Assembly (NCBI GenBank): GCA_047967505.1
Contig: CM106541.1
Length of the DNA: 64,000 bases
DNA from: Dipteris shenzhenensis
Taxonomy: Eukaryota; Polypodiophyta; Polypodiopsida; Gleicheniales
Direction: 5' to 3' (one strand)
Shown here: in pieces, positions 31,303-43,251 of the stretch
How the letters are laid out: each line of letters opens with the position of its first letter
Position numbering within the stretch: the first letter of the stretch is position 1
Program-made: the position numbers and the translations under genes
Notes under the pieces: generated by a model
What the model was told of the DNA's origin: nothing
Seen by the model: only the letters and a program-made list of their open reading frames with translations
Database searches by the model: none

Positions 31303-33374
31303 CATTGTAAATTAGGGGTAGTACTTGCGACACACAAACTTTATATCCATAGTTTCTAGGTCTATTACTTGCAGCATGGATGAAAGAGACATTAGGAAAA
31401 GGCAATTTATATTTTTCCAAAAGGTACGAGTCTTATAGTTACCAATAATTGGTCTCATAAGTGTAATGTAAGTATTGAGATAAGTGGTAAAAAAAGCTTC
31501 ATAAGTGGGTTTAATAGCAATGATATCCAATGGGTAAATGCTCATTGGGTCTGCTTGGTCAATAGATCTATTATGGGAAAGACAATTTACCACAAAGTCA
31601 TTATTAATAAAAATTAAATCATTCATGAATCAAGATGAAAGATAAAATGATTTAAGCTTTTCAATTCTCTAAGTTTCGACAATTTAAGAATAAATTGTAG
31701 CTCAAACCAAGCTAGGTATAAGTTGCACCAAAGTGGTGAGCAAGAATACCCCATGAGGGTGCCATTAGGTTATAGAAAGATGGTATCACCAATGTCTAAA
31801 ATAATGAGGTTAAGATTAATAAAATATCAAAAATTGATACTACACTCATTATTTTTCTTAGTAAGCACAAAGTTTTTCCTAGACTTTTCAAACCCAAGAT
31901 AGCTAGAGGTTTGTAGGATTTCAATATAATTTTAGAGACTCGATAAGGCTATTATTTCTTTAGTGAGGGATGGCTTCATAACAAGACATAATGTCAAAGG
32001 TATACACAAAGAAGATATGTTTTGGTGTATGAATTAGGAATTCATATTGGTTGTGGATAATCCAATAAGCATTGGTAGGAATACGAGTAAAAACCCAAAA
32101 TGTCTTAATGAAGTCTTTCAATATACTCATGGATTCCATAATCAAGAGTTGTAAGCAGCTTCGTGATAAGGTCAGTAATATTGGAGAACATGCAGTTATG
32201 GGAATTAGGAAGCCATCTGAAAGAATCTTTATGTACTCTATAAGTACCCCCATTAGATAGGCAAAAGCAAGTTTGAAGGGAGAGTAATTTCATAAGATAA
32301 TGAATAAATTACTACACATTCGATTTTTTTTTTCTATTGCACAAGTCAAAGACAATTCAAGAGACATAAGTCTTTGTTTGATATCAAGTATTATTAAACT
32401 TTTGCACATGAAGGTCGGGGTTTGAGTGGATTTATCTAACCCATAAATATAGAGGTGGTGAGTAAGAAACTCCACTTTGTCCATGATATTTTGGTCAAAG
32501 AACCAAGGTTTTTGAATATACCTATGGTTAGGAAAGATGGATTTAAAGTTCTAAGGACAATTTCATTAATAAAATTATCATGGTGGATAGAGGTATTGAT
32601 GGCACATCAAATTACAAAGTTTGGACTATGCCAAATATAATTCCTTGATAACTGGAAAACTCGCTGGAAAATGACTCATCAAGATAGAGGGAATATCGTT
32701 AAGGCCCTCTTTCATAAAGTCTTGAAGAACAGGGTGTCTACATGAGTGTGTTGATAAAACATGGGAGCCAAAGTCATCAAACTCTTGTATAAAAGATTTA
32801 AATATTTTAAAAGCATCACAAATTCAAGACAAGAATTCTGATGGAAAATTACAAAAGGTATCCAATGGTCTATAGAATGTTGTAGCAATATTTTTGTGAT
32901 ATTTCCAACCTAGGGGGATGCACCACCAAGAAATCCGAGGTATCATGTGCGTTCAAGGGGTATTAAAAAAACCCATCAACTAAACTTTTCCCCCCAATAA
33001 AACTACCCCTCTTTACTCATAAACTAATGGATTTTTTTCTACAGTTGAATTAAGAACCGTTGCTGTTATTGTAAACCTATAAAATTTTTCCAAAAGTGGA
33101 ATTAAAATACCACTCCTTTTGAATGCATGTGGCACACTAAAATTTTGGGAGGTGAACCCCCTGAGTTTACAACCAAAGATGATATTAAACATGTAAAAGG
33201 CTTCTTAATCTCAAATCTATCAAAAACTTCCACAAAGATCTTTTATGGTGAAATAAAATCAAACACCTTGTTGACAAATAAAAGATGAATAAACCTTTCA
33301 GCTTTTTTATTATTTTGATTAAGTATTGACAGAGCATTAGCTTTTTTGGTAATGAATCTTACTTGTTTGCCATA
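31303..33374 (-). pseudogene. Decayed reverse transcriptase of an unusual eukaryotic family, left arm
   Basis: Minus-strand frames, broken by stops and shifts, give in order: VHKDSFRWLPNSHNCMFSN and DYGIHEYIERLH, NAYWIIHNQYEFLI, YTFDIMSCYEAIPH, MNDLIFINND (degenerate YxDD position), IYPLDIIAIKPT, and VSFIHAASNRPRNYGYKV. These blocks match, as I remember it, a reverse-transcriptase family found in green algae, mosses and lycophytes. That family has blocks such as FRWLTNAHG, DITRCYESIP, GIPMGFSCSPLWCN and YRSNRPV, and may be allied to Penelope-like elements. MITE-2a (32910-33165) interrupts it. The frame breaks at the B/C junction (33374). The right-arm copy continues intact there. Confidence 0.55.
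32910..33165. mobile_element. MITE-2a (256 bp, hAT-like)
   Basis: Ends CTAGGGGGATGCACC and GGTGAACCCCCTGAG are imperfect inverted repeats. The flanking 8 bp are TTTCCAAC (32902-32909) and TTTACAAC (33166-33173), a target duplication with one mismatch. The internal text GTGCGTTCAAGG is shared with MITE-1, so the two families are related. Partners are at 54111-54365 (right arm) and 47789-48040 (centre). Confidence 0.8.
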
Positions 33375-33399
33375 ACTCAAAGGAGACTATAGAGCACAG

Positions 33400-34363
33400 G
33401 GAGCAGTATGTATACTGGAGCCTGGAAGGCCATCGCATTCAAGTGGGGGCTTGGGAGAGAAGGGTGTAGAGGTTGTTTGGGAAGCGGGAGAGCAAATAGG
33501 AGCTGAGTGAAAAGCTAGTAGGGGAGCGCAGAGAGTGAGGCAGAAATAGCTAGGTGAGAGGAGGGGGTAATTTATAAGGGAGGGATATCATAGGTCGATT
33601 ATAGGAAGGCAACGGGTTGGGAGTTGGGGTGATGGAGGGCTAGGAGTCACGTAGCTTTTAAGGGTTTGTTAAAAAATGAATTAATTTTAGGGAGTTTAAT
33701 TACAAGGGGTTTAGGACTAGTTAGGGAGAATTAAGGGGTTTTAGGGTAAATTAGTGTATAAAGGTTTTTGAGAAGAAATAAGGGGGAATAGGGGGAACGT
33801 AGGTAAAAATAGGGGAAATAGTGAAAATAGGGAAAATTGAGGGGGAAATTAGGAAAAATTAGGGGAAAATAGGGGGGAGTAGGGTAAATTAGTGAAACAT
33901 AGTAAAAAAATAGAAAATCATAAAAATTTAAGGAGGGGTAATTAGGGGGGCTAGAAATTAAATAAGTAGATTAACTCAAGGGGGTTAGAATTTTAAAAAG
34001 AAATTGGACAAAAGGTTTAAAAAGGTTAAAGAAGGAAATAATTAAAAGAAATTAGGAAAAAAAAGGAAGAAGTAAATAGAAAAGTGAGCCCAAATTGGAA
34101 AACATCTTGAGGTAAATAGAGCAAAAAATGAAAAATTTTGAAAAGAAATTAGAAATTTTTAGAAAAAAAATTTGAAATAGTTGAGAGGGAAAAAGGAACC
34201 AAGAAACTAAGAAAACATTTAATGAGGGAGAAACTAAGCAAACATTTAAGGATAAAAAAGGTTAGGGAGTGTAAATGAGAGAGAAAGCACTAAGAGTGTA
34301 AGTGTAAGAAGGGGGGGGCAGGAAAAAATGTAAAGTAATTGTTAAGGAAAAAATGAATAGGAA

Positions 34364-34397
<34 letters not shown>

Positions 34398-35880
34398 GTG
34401 TATGTGTGTGTGTCTGTGTGTTTATATATATATAGTTGCTTAGGGGTATTGATGGTAAATAAAAGCTTGTATGTTGAGTAATATTGTATGATTCATGCTT
34501 ATTTATGCATTAAGAAATGTATGTAAAGGTTTAGCCTATCTTGCTTCTTTATGGAGAATTGTGTTATACATCATTGCATTTATATTACCCCTCCCTTACC
34601 CCCATCTTTGGCTTCTCTACCCCACTCAACATGGTATGAGGATTACCCCCTACAATGTGATATAACAAATTTATAATTCTACGTTAGTGCACTGTCCTAC
34701 CAAAACTTATAACTTTACTTTAGTCTTGTTAGACTGCCCCCTTTTTTTACTTGTATATACTTTAAGAACATTTATAGAAGTATGTGTTCTTATGTAAACT
34801 TGTATTTCCTTTTTTAGGTATGGTTATAGATTTACATTAACTTAGTATGCAATATATAAAATTGAAAATACAAAAAAATATTTTTTTCTTTTTTTTAGTT
34901 CATTTTCCCGTATTCTTATCAAAAGTATTTTATCATACTCACCCCCTATTTTAAGAATCTTTTATCCAATAGTGTTAAACCACCCCGCCTGATTTTGTTG
35001 ATAATTGAATTTGATAGGATACTCTAGGGATGAACTCATGTAAGTTCCGTAAGATTGCTAGAATATCGACAATTGGAGACCTTGCCAAAATGGCCATCAT
35101 CTCCCAAAATATGGAGGAAGCATGAAGGGAATGGAAAATTTTGGAAAAAATACTATGACTAGAGCATATTATCCTTGAAAATATAAAAACAATAAATGAT
35201 ATCTTACTTGTGGCATTTGTGTCTCTTTTGGTATACATGCAGAATCTTTATGTAGTTCTAAGTCTCATTGGTATAAGTGATAACAAGTTGGGGAACACAA
35301 GCATTACCTATCTTCCCAGATGTTGCCAATTTTGTTCTAACAAATGGCTTTTTGTGAATGCTGATAGGTAAGTGGAACCTGACCTTGGAACCTGGACGTC
35401 GGCATGGATTCAACATTTTGTGCTATTCTTGTGTTCCTTTGTCAAATGCAATATTATTATAAATTCTTGTAATTGTTCATGACTCTCCAAACTGTGGCAA
35501 CTCTCAACATAGGATTCTTATATAAACTTTGTCATTGTCTCAAGTATAGCAATTTATCCATTTGATGGAATCAATTGTATGGCGCATTTATTGATGAGAT
35601 TTTTAATTCTAAACACATACACTAATCTCCCAACTAGCCTTTGGTCGGGCTAGTGTCATATAGTTAATTTATATGCAACGGCTAAATCTTTAGTAATGTG
35701 TAATTATTCCTTTAGTATTATTGGGATTTAAGCTTTAGTAATTATCCATAGTGATTATTAAACCTTCCTTACAAAACCACTAGATTCCTTCTCTAGTGAA
35801 GCTGGGAAACATCATCAAATATCCCTATTCGTCCTTTGGGTACTCAATGTATCCTCTCCTACTTCAAAGGTCCTGACTAA
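33400..35880. other. Non-coding part of block C
   Basis: Purine-rich on +, with repeated GGGGAAAATTAGGG-type words, then AT-rich DNA. A minus-strand frame at 34975-35238 (right: 51919-52146) has no recognisable domain. No gene supported. Confidence 0.5.
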
Positions 35881-35889
35881 AAGTTCCTA

Positions 35890-37064
35890 GATTTCAAGAA
35901 ACAATATTCCTTGAAAAAGACCCCTTCATCTTTCACTATTGCCTCTATGAACAATTGGATCTCCCTACTAGTCCAGTGCAAGAAAGATCAACTTAACTTC
36001 TTGGAAGCCTTCAACAAATTTCTGGTTTCTTTTCCCCTCATCGATTGTCGGGATGCACTCGATTTCAACTTCTACTTCTCTACCTTGATAGTGAATAAGC
36101 TCTTTGCTCTTAATGGTCTCCCTGCAATCCCCCTTGAAATAAAAAACTCTCCAAAAATTATCAACCTTCTCTTAGATTTTGACCTCCTTGATCATGATGA
36201 AAAATAAGCCATGGACTCCTTAGGCTCTCAACCTTTTATAGCCTCTTCGTCCCTCAAAATTTGTTATCTCAAGGTTTCTGTGGAGCTATTCATCTCCTCC
36301 CTACCTGCCAACTTGAAGTAGATTCCCTTAGATTGGAGCATAAATTGTGGGATTTTGATCTTATCAATGATAGAGCCCCCTTATCGATTACCTCCTTAGC
36401 TCTCCTTTGAAGTGGTAGACCAGTGCAAAACCCACGCTTTACAATCCAAGCATCTTTTGCCTGATGAATTTTTCTTTGATCTTTCCCAAATTAATCTTTT
36501 TGATGTTGACTTATCTAAATGCTCTAGTACCGCCTTGATTGCCAAAACTAAATGCAAGACAAAGTTTGTGAGCCCAAGATATTTTTGAAGAATTGTTGGA
36601 ATACATATACACCTTCTCAAATACCAATTCAAAAGATCTGACCCTAATTCTTCTTGCTCATCCTCCATCATTTGGCTTGACCACTTGTTATGGTTTGTTT
36701 TCCTAAATCTTTCCAGCTTCTTCCTCTTCTCCTTCGGACCTACCTTGGTGTACACTTTCATTGGTTGGGTTGCCTAGTTCCCTTCAAAATTCATAACTAC
36801 TCTTACAGTTTACCTTTGGCTTCATGATTTCATGGTAGAAGCACCTTGTAATCTTCTTCTCTATTGCCCCAATACTCATTTTCTTCCTCGACTCCACAAC
36901 ACACCATTGGCCAATACTCTTGAAGCAATCCTCTTACAGACAACAAAAAAAGATCTAAAAAGATTGTCAATACCTATCTACCATGAAGTGCTCTACCAAG
37001 AAAACTCGAATGTTTTGTGGCTTGGAGGACTTTGGCAAGACTTCAAAGACATTAAATTTCAATA
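35890..37064 (+). pseudogene. N-terminal part of the reverse-transcriptase relic, left C copy
   Basis: Plus-strand frames (35911-36207 open for 98 codons, then shifted pieces) read SLLVQCKKDQLNFLEAFNKF, LDFNFYFSTLIVNKLFALNG, WDFDLINDRAPLSI, then a 112-codon frame with NLLLYCPNTHFLPRLHN and LSIPIYHEVLYQENSN. The last frame ends in KDIKFQY at the C/A junction, where it runs into the CT microsatellite of block A. In the right arm the same frame continues into block B'. So the C-terminal half now lies inverted and 3.7 kb or more away (31303-33374). Confidence 0.5.
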
Positions 37065-37095
37065 TGTCTTCTTAGCCATCTCCATTGCTCCCCCC

Positions 37096-37143
<48 letters not shown>

Positions 37144-38318
37144 TTTCTTATGTTTTTCCTTAATTTCTAATTAATTTTGTATTTTATTTTTCCTTAATTT
37201 TCATCTTTCTATTATTTTTTCTACTCTTTCTTAGAATTTTCCCGCCTTGTTTTTTAAGTTTCTTTCCTTATTTACTTTTACTTTTCTTGGTTAATGTTTT
37301 TTTTCTATTTCACTATGCAATTTGAGTAGGTAATTGATTCTACTATTTTACTATGTAATTTAAGCCACTATTTTACTGTGTAATTTTTCTACTTAGTTCT
37401 CCAAATGTACTTTCTCTTTTATTTAAACCATCTAAGGCTATTTAGTGTGGTTAATTTTTGTCTATGCTCTCCATGATAAAGACCCCTTCCCCGCACTTTC
37501 TACTTGCCCACTAGTCTACACACTGATCATGTTCTTCTTCACCAACATGCATTCTCATGCTCCAAACCAACCTAGCCTACATGCCTCCCAAAAACACACA
37601 CTCCCTAAACTATCTACCAGCTATTTTCCCGACTCTACGCCTATGACCTAGCCTATATAAATGGAGGCTCTACCTATACTACCACCTAAACCCCCTTGCT
37701 CAGGCATACTGCTACACGGGCCTTACTCCATTGTGCCTTGCCTCTTCACCCTGCTCGTCGTACTACTTCCATCTAAACCCCCTTGCTCGGGCGTATTGCT
37801 ACACGGGCCTTACTCCATTGCACCTTGCCTCTTCGCCCTGCTCGTCGTACTACTTCCATCTAAACCCCCTTGTTCATCGTACTCTCTACCTCCTCCACAT
37901 AGTTTGAATGAAGCTCATGCTCCCTTGCTCTATGTTGCTCGCTGTCGGTCGATGCCCATCATTGATGGCATGGTTTGTGCCACTACAACTCCTTGCCTCC
38001 CTCGCATATCTGCTCGTGCCCTTCAGTACTCGCACAGTCTAGCAATCCTTGCGATGGTGTGCCCATGTACATATTGCTTCTCTTGCTAGCCTTTGGCCTC
38101 TACAGTCTGGTCCCTTTGTGATATGGTTAACCTCCTATGTTAAGCCATTGGCCTCTATGATTTGCCCCCTCTGACGTTGTCTTCTCTAAACGGGCTGCCT
38201 CACACTCACAAAATGCAAGGTACTCTTGCCTCGCACTCTATGCACCCTATATCATTTTTGGGCATTGTTGTTGGTCGGTCTTCCCTCTTTAAAAATCCAA
38301 AATCTTCTCTCCCCCATG
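37065..38318 (+). repeat. Block A, copy 2
   Basis: Direct copy of 7-1242, with a longer C-run and CT tract (37091-37140). It continues into block D (CCCCCATGCTATAAAAC) rather than into the flank seen after copy 1. Confidence 0.85.
37661..38089 (+). other. Open frame inside block A, copy 2 (142 codons, doubtful)
   Basis: Same length and start as the frame at 585-1013 with a few substitutions. The TATATAAA box again overlaps the start. No domain recognised. Confidence 0.25.
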
Positions 38319-38359
38319 CTATAAAACAAAAAACCCCCCATTGCTCTAGTCATTTAAAT

Positions 38360-38605
38360 CTCGGGGGGGTCACTATATATAAACCCTCTATACCACGTGC
38401 GTTCAAGGCCTATTTCTAAAATCCCTTATATGTAAAATTTTCATTAATAAAATGTACCCCTTTTCTATACAAATCTGTAAATTTTTTCCAAAACTATTTT
38501 AAATAGTCCCTTATGTATATTTATTTCTGTAAATTTTAGAAATAAAAAATATCCTTCTGTTGAACTCACGTGATAGGGTTACATATGATGAGTGACCCCC
38601 CTGAG
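38360..38605. mobile_element. MITE-1b (246 bp, hAT-like)
   Basis: Ends CTCGGGGGGGTCACT and GAGTGACCCCCCTGAG. A perfect 8-bp target duplication ATTTAAAT lies at 38352-38359 and 38606-38613. Absent from the right D arm. Confidence 0.88.
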
Positions 38606-38613
38606 ATTTAAAT

Positions 38614-39731
38614 TTAGTACTACATACTTTAAAAATACTTTGTCTCAATTAAGTTATTTTTTACTGTCTTTATGTCTTCATTACATTCATAGCATTAAGC
38701 TCATTAGATTCCCAACATTTTTTGCTTTTTTTCTCTCTATTATAATTGCTAAAACGCACCGTATAATTTCTATCCTATATCTTGATATTTCTCCCCCTAT
38801 TTGATTCTAAAATCCCCCCTTCTCAGTATTAGTACCGAAATTCCCCCTTTGTATATATGTGTATTTTTTCCCCTCCTCTCAAGTAGTCTTAACTGACACA
38901 ACCCCCCCCCCCTCTCTCAATATTAATACCTAAGTTCCACCTCTCTAGTATTAATATCTGATAAATTTCTTCCCCCCTCTCTATATACACATTTCTCCCC
39001 CTCCTCTCTATATCCCCCTGTTGTCACTAAATATGTATTTCGATTCTCCTTCCCTACCCCTTCTCTATTAATTTCCTTGTAGTTTCCCTTCTAAATTCCC
39101 TTGGCATAGACATATAGGAGCATTACTGGAAGGATTCTATAAGATCCTTTCAATTTTTTTGTAAAATAAAAGTCTAATTTTACCTTCTAATTGACCCCCT
39201 GCTCCCTCCCCTTTTTTCCCCCCCTGCTTTTTTACAATTCCACATTTACAAAACCCATTGTTTACACTTAATGTCCTACATCAGGTTAATTACAGTCTAT
39301 GGTTAAGCTTCTAATTTATTGTGACCCTGATAACAAGGGAGGAGGGTTTATGACACTTGTCTTCCCAGTTGAAGTGAACTTGGTTCTTATCATGTTTTCT
39401 TATTGGATGGTGGCAGGTATGCAGATTCTCCTCTTCAGTAAGTATGATGCTTGTTAAGATTGCACCAGCGTTATAATTTTTGTTTACACTTTGTATGAAC
39501 AACCATGTAGTAAATAATTTTTTATCCACCCTTATCTGAGCTTCATGTGCCGTCTTGTTAAAAGGTTTTTTATTTTACACACACACACACACACACCTTG
39601 ATCTGAATATTTTTGAACACAATGGATTTTGAACACCTTCTAAATATTTTAGAAGCATCACAAATGCAAGACAAGAATTCTGATGGAAAATTACAAAAGC
39701 CCATGTTTGCAAAATAGACTTTAAAGCTTAC
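38614..39731. other. Non-coding part of block D (left)
   Basis: Pyrimidine-rich, AT-rich DNA mirrored at 48180-49020. A (CA)n run lies at 39578-39597, and about 100 bp at 39600-39700 derive from the reverse-transcriptase relic (compare 48100-48180). No gene supported. Confidence 0.5.
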
Positions 39732-40363
39732 TTGAGTAATGCATTCAAACTTGCATTGCTCCATCCATAGATGGTTTGCAAGTTTAGTAACTCAAGGGAG
39801 GCACGTAGAATAGAGAATGTGCACCCCTCAAACAGTGGAGTCGATGCTGCAGTAAAAAGATCGTCCTACTCCATGCTATCATCCCTCCCTTCGGATTTAT
39901 GGACATATAAATCCCGTACCATATCATCAAACACCTCCTCCTCCACAGATTCATGAGGTAATGGCGGAGGGCTACTATCACCATCACTCCATGCATCCGT
40001 AACGGTCCCTCTTGAAGATCCCACCTCATATCGCCGACGCTTCGCCTCCTCACGATGAGCATAGGGCAACATATGCGAGTGTGGCACTGCATCCTGTATC
40101 AAATTAAAACGGGATCATAACTCAAACATATGAACACCCATAGGTATCTAAATCAACCTTAACTCTTTAACACTTACCATGTTTATGGTCGCATCCCATT
40201 CTCCATACTTTGAGATGGGATTGAGTGTAATCCTGCATACACGATACATCTTTCCTCGACATCGATCACACATACATTTGAGTTTTTGCTCCAACCACAT
40301 TTCATGATGGTGGATACAGAGGGATTCATCCTCACTGGAGCTACTTGTTGAAGATGAAGACAT
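39732..40363 (-). pseudogene. Family B CACTA transposase, 5' exons only (left D arm)
   Basis: Exon 1 (40363-40178) starts right after a TTTGTAG acceptor and encodes MSSSSTSSSSEDES, then KCMCDRCRGKMYR, equivalent to the Cys-rich N-terminus of the family A Tnp2. Exon 2 (to 39732) encodes VPHSHMLPYAHREEAKRRR and, after an in-frame TAG, the block preceding LNLQTIYGWSN. The same TAG is in the right arm (46012-46014). The rest of the gene is missing here. Confidence 0.7.
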
Positions 40364-40429
40364 CCTACAAATAAACAACCCAAAAAATTTGCTTTTCTTC
40401 AAATATTTAATCTTAAAACTCTGTGGCGC

Positions 40430-41065
40430 GTCTAAAACCGCGTTTTTCTATTCTGTGGTGCATGTCTATAGGCGCATCTAAAATTGCATATGCTCTATGT
40501 ATTTAGATGCATGTATAGGCGCACCATTAGACGCACTTATAGACGCGGTTTTCAAATCTACTTTTAGCGTGCTTGCTTTGCTTTTCTTCACATAAGCTTT
40601 GCGCGGCTTGCTTGCTTTGCTATCAACAGATCCACAGTCCGACACTTATCTTCAGGCACCCACACTTACTTCCAGGCTTACACAATCATCTCCAAGCACA
40701 CAGGAGAAGAGGGTGAACAAGGAAGAGAAGCAACTTTGAAGAAGGACAAGAAGCTTCCATACCTCTATCCAAGGTAAGTCTCTTTATAGTTGATCTTCTT
40801 TGAAAGCTGCTCTCTTTGGATTCGGCCTTTATCGTATCCAAGAAACGAATGATTTTGGTATCAGTGTTGCGCTTTCGTGTCGGGCACGTCCTTTTCGACT
40901 TTTTAGAATAGTCCGTCTGTCAGAGCGCGTCTATGGACGCATATCAGAGCACGTGTAAAACCACGTCTATAGGGGTGTCTACTCTGTTTTCAGAAACAGA
41001 TAGCCGCATCTATAGATGCACTATTATACACGAAAATAGATGCGCTTCTCAGACGCATCTATAGA
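40430..41065. promoter_or_regulatory. Family B subterminal-type repeat cluster (left)
   Basis: Many copies of a short word of the type TATAGACGCG / CGCGTCTATA, in both orientations, lie upstream of the family B transposase. The layout copies that of the GTCGCTATATAGCGAC cluster in family A, with an unrelated sequence. Mirror copy at 44795-45440. Probably the binding sites of the family B accessory protein. Confidence 0.5.
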
Positions 41066-41084
41066 CGTGCTCCGATAGTTTTAG

Positions 41085-41215
41085 ACCCTTCCCTTCCCTT
41101 CCCTTCCCTTCTCTTCCCTTCCCTTCCCTTCCCTTCCCTTCTCTTCTCTTCCCTTCCCTTTCCTTTCCTTTCTCTTTTCTCTTCCCTTTCCCTTTCCCTT
41201 TCCACTTCCACTTCC
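41085..41215. repeat. (CCCTT)n microsatellite
   Basis: About 15 pentamer units with some CTCTT variants, grading into CTTTCC repeats. Mirrored as (AAGGG)n at 44650-44790. Confidence 0.9.
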
Positions 41216-41602
41216 AAGAAAAGGATTTGCCTCTCTTTTCTTCTCTCTTTTTCTATATTTGCCTCTCTTTTCTTCTCTCTTTTATCCTCTCTTTCCTTCT
41301 CTTTTCGTGGTAATTTTTCTCTCTCTTTTTCTCTTCTTTTTCTCTTCTCAGCTCATCAGTAATCTTCTTTTTTTCTTTTTTCCAATTCATCATGTGACCA
41401 GGAAGCTCTTCAGGCTCACCTTATCTTCAGGAGACCATCTTTTGGGAGTTATATAACCTAGGGCACCCTCCCAGTCCTAGGGAGTTATACGGCTATATGA
41501 CAAGTATTCTAAACACCCCCCAGGAGTTGGCACTATAGACTTCAAACCACCCCAACCCAACACCAGTTGAGATTACCCTAGCGGAGTCAGCACAGCCCAA
41601 CC

Positions 41603-41774
41603 GGTGTGGGGGTTAAAGGTCACTGTGCCTTAACCCCGGTTATCTACAATACTCAAACACATATATAAATGAATGTAAAAGAAGATTAGGGTGGTTCTGC
41701 ACCCACCAAAACTTGTGTGGCTCTCTGTCTCTCTCTCTCCTTCTTCCGTTCTTGCTTCCGTTGAGAGCACTCTC
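41603..41774 (+). mobile_element. Possible Ty1/copia LTR fragment with primer-binding site
   Basis: The sequence begins TGTGGGGGTT exactly where the palindrome arm ends. It contains a TATATAAATG promoter-like box (about 41661) and ends CTCTCA. It is followed within a few bases by TATCAGAGCTCGGG, which resembles the initiator-Met-tRNA primer-binding site (TGGTATCAGAGC) of plant copia elements. The second LTR is not found. About 700 bp of possible leader follows, to about 42500, with no open frame. Confidence 0.45.
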
Positions 41775-42509
41775 AACTAGTATCAGAGCTCGGGTGATCT
41801 AGCTGAGCGTTCGTGAATGCTTGAAGCTCAGCAGCTCTGTGGGAGGAAGGAGAAGCTCTGTGGGAAGCTTTGTGGGTGACTTTACTTGCATCCGAGTGTG
41901 CAGAGACCTTGGAGAAACCTTTGGAAAAGTCACTTTGGCTTTACGAAGTGGTTTTGAGAGCCTGTTAAGAGCTTTCAAAGAAAAAGTCGTTTTTTGAGCT
42001 TTTCCCTGTTCCGTTTGATGACAGAGACTCCATATTGACTTGTAGAGGCAACTATTGCTTGCTTTTGGTGTCCACATTACTTCAGGAGCTTGGAAACACC
42101 TTCATTCTTGAATCTGGAATCATTTCATTGGATTTCTGACTCACTGTGTCAGTTCCTGCGTTTTTTGCCCGGGTGTTGGAACTCAAGTTTGGAGCAACCA
42201 TTTGCAGATCTGTTAGTTCCGGTGGACTCAGAAGGTCCTAAAACTTCTATGTTGCTCATCATTCGCACTCTGGTTGAGTTTACAAATAGCTCTATTTCCA
42301 AAAACGTTTTTCAGTCCGTGTGTTGGACCCAGTGATTGAGACCACGGTTTCCAAAACCGTCTGTCCCATTGCGTTTCGGACGCCCAAAAACCCCTACCTA
42401 TCAGTTCTTGTGCGATTCGGTGGAGGATTTTTAGAGTTATAGATCTCTGTGTATTCGATTTCGTCTCTCTGTTATGCATTTTTCATTCTAAGGTTTTGAA
42501 ACCTTAGAT

Positions 42510-43190
42510 TTATGCCACATGGCATTGGATAAGTGTTGACTCCCATTTCTCACTAATAACCTCAATGCCCAAGAAGTAACGCAGCTCTCCCAAATCCTTC
42601 ATCTCAAATTTCTGCTTCAACAGCAGCTTCACTTCATTAATGTCTGCATCACTATCACCTGTAATAATCAAGTCATCAACATAGATGACTATAAGCACAA
42701 TCCCTCTGTTTGTCCTTTTCACATAAAGTGAAAAATCTGAATTGGAAATCTGAAATCCAATAGTGACAAGATATTGCCCTATCTTGTCTGACCATGCCCT
42801 CGGCACCTGTTTTAAGCCATACAAGGCTTTGCGCAACCTGCATACAAAATCGGGGTGTGCATTATCCTCATAACCTTCTGGCTGCATCATATAAACCTCT
42901 TCCTGCAAATCACCATGCAAGAAGGCATTTTTCACATCCATCTGATGCAAAGACCATCCCTTTGCAGCAGCCATAGCAATTACTACTCTCACGGTTGCCA
43001 TCCTTGCAACTGGGCTGAAAGTTTCCTCATAGTCAATTCCATATGTCTGCGCAAAACCTTTGGCAACCAATCTTGCCTTGTACCTGCTAACAGACCCATC
43101 AGTATTGTGCTTTACTTTGTAAACCCACTTGCAGCCAATAGCCTTCTTATCATGAGGCAAAGGCATCAAATCCCAAGTGTGGTTTGCAAA
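42510..43190 (-). pseudogene. Ty1/copia reverse transcriptase fragment
   Basis: A 219-codon open frame encoding the RVT_2 domain: IGCKWVYKVK at the start, KARLVAKGFAQ, ETFSPVARMATVR, HQMDVKNAFLHGDL, ALYGLKQVPRAW, the active-site block IYVDDLIITGD, and LGELRYFLGIEV at the end. It then runs into unrelated sequence (EKWESTLIQ) and stops. The frame can be followed a few codons upstream of the first Met (TWDL). The integrase and RNase H parts are absent. It points opposite to the LTR-like fragment at 41603 and interrupts the 3' end of the family B accessory gene. Only a fragment, though the frame is intact. Confidence 0.85.
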
Positions 43191-43251
43191 GAAGGGACAA
43201 CATATATCAATGTATGAAAAACCAAATCTTTACTTATAATATTGACATTAT

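Larger units (their letters stand above)
13767..33374 (+). repeat. Block B, left arm of the large inverted repeat
   Basis: Read left to right, this region matches the reverse complement of 64000 down to 53921, apart from CACTA-2 (22501-31293), an extra LINE-derived segment around 15945-16676 and many small indels. It includes the BYPASS1-like gene, the hypothetical frame at 18215, long microsatellites and a reverse-transcriptase relic. The arm surely continues left of 13767, because its partner leaves the window at 64000. Confidence 0.92.
33375..37064 (+). repeat. Block C, left copy (direct repeat of 50323-53919)
   Basis: The sequence from ACTCAAAGGAGACTATAGAG to ACATTAAATTTCAATA matches 50323-53919 on the SAME strand, although the blocks on both sides are inverted between the arms. 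It contains G-rich, purine-biased DNA (33660-34360), a (GT)n run (34362-34410), and at its right end the N-terminal part of the reverse-transcriptase relic. There are no TG...CA ends or short target duplications, so it is not an obvious LTR. Confidence 0.85.
38319..41602 (+). repeat. Block D, left arm of the central palindrome
   Basis: Matches the reverse complement of 44268-49075. The left arm is shorter: the segment corresponding to about 46180-48110 is absent, joining ACAAAAG to CCCATGTTTGC near 39700. It also has about 420 bp around MITE-1b that the right lacks, between two ATTGCT hexamers. It contains the 5' half of a family B CACTA transposase and its upstream region. Confidence 0.88.

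Noticed and set aside
34362-34410. (GT)n, (CT)n and (GACA)n tracts as special regulatory elements
   Set aside because: Ordinary microsatellites whose lengths differ between arms. No sign of function.
36396-36761. Minus-strand frame of 121 codons (partner at 53356-53616)
   Set aside because: Antisense to the reverse-transcriptase relic. The partner copy has a different, shorter C-terminus, and no domain is seen.
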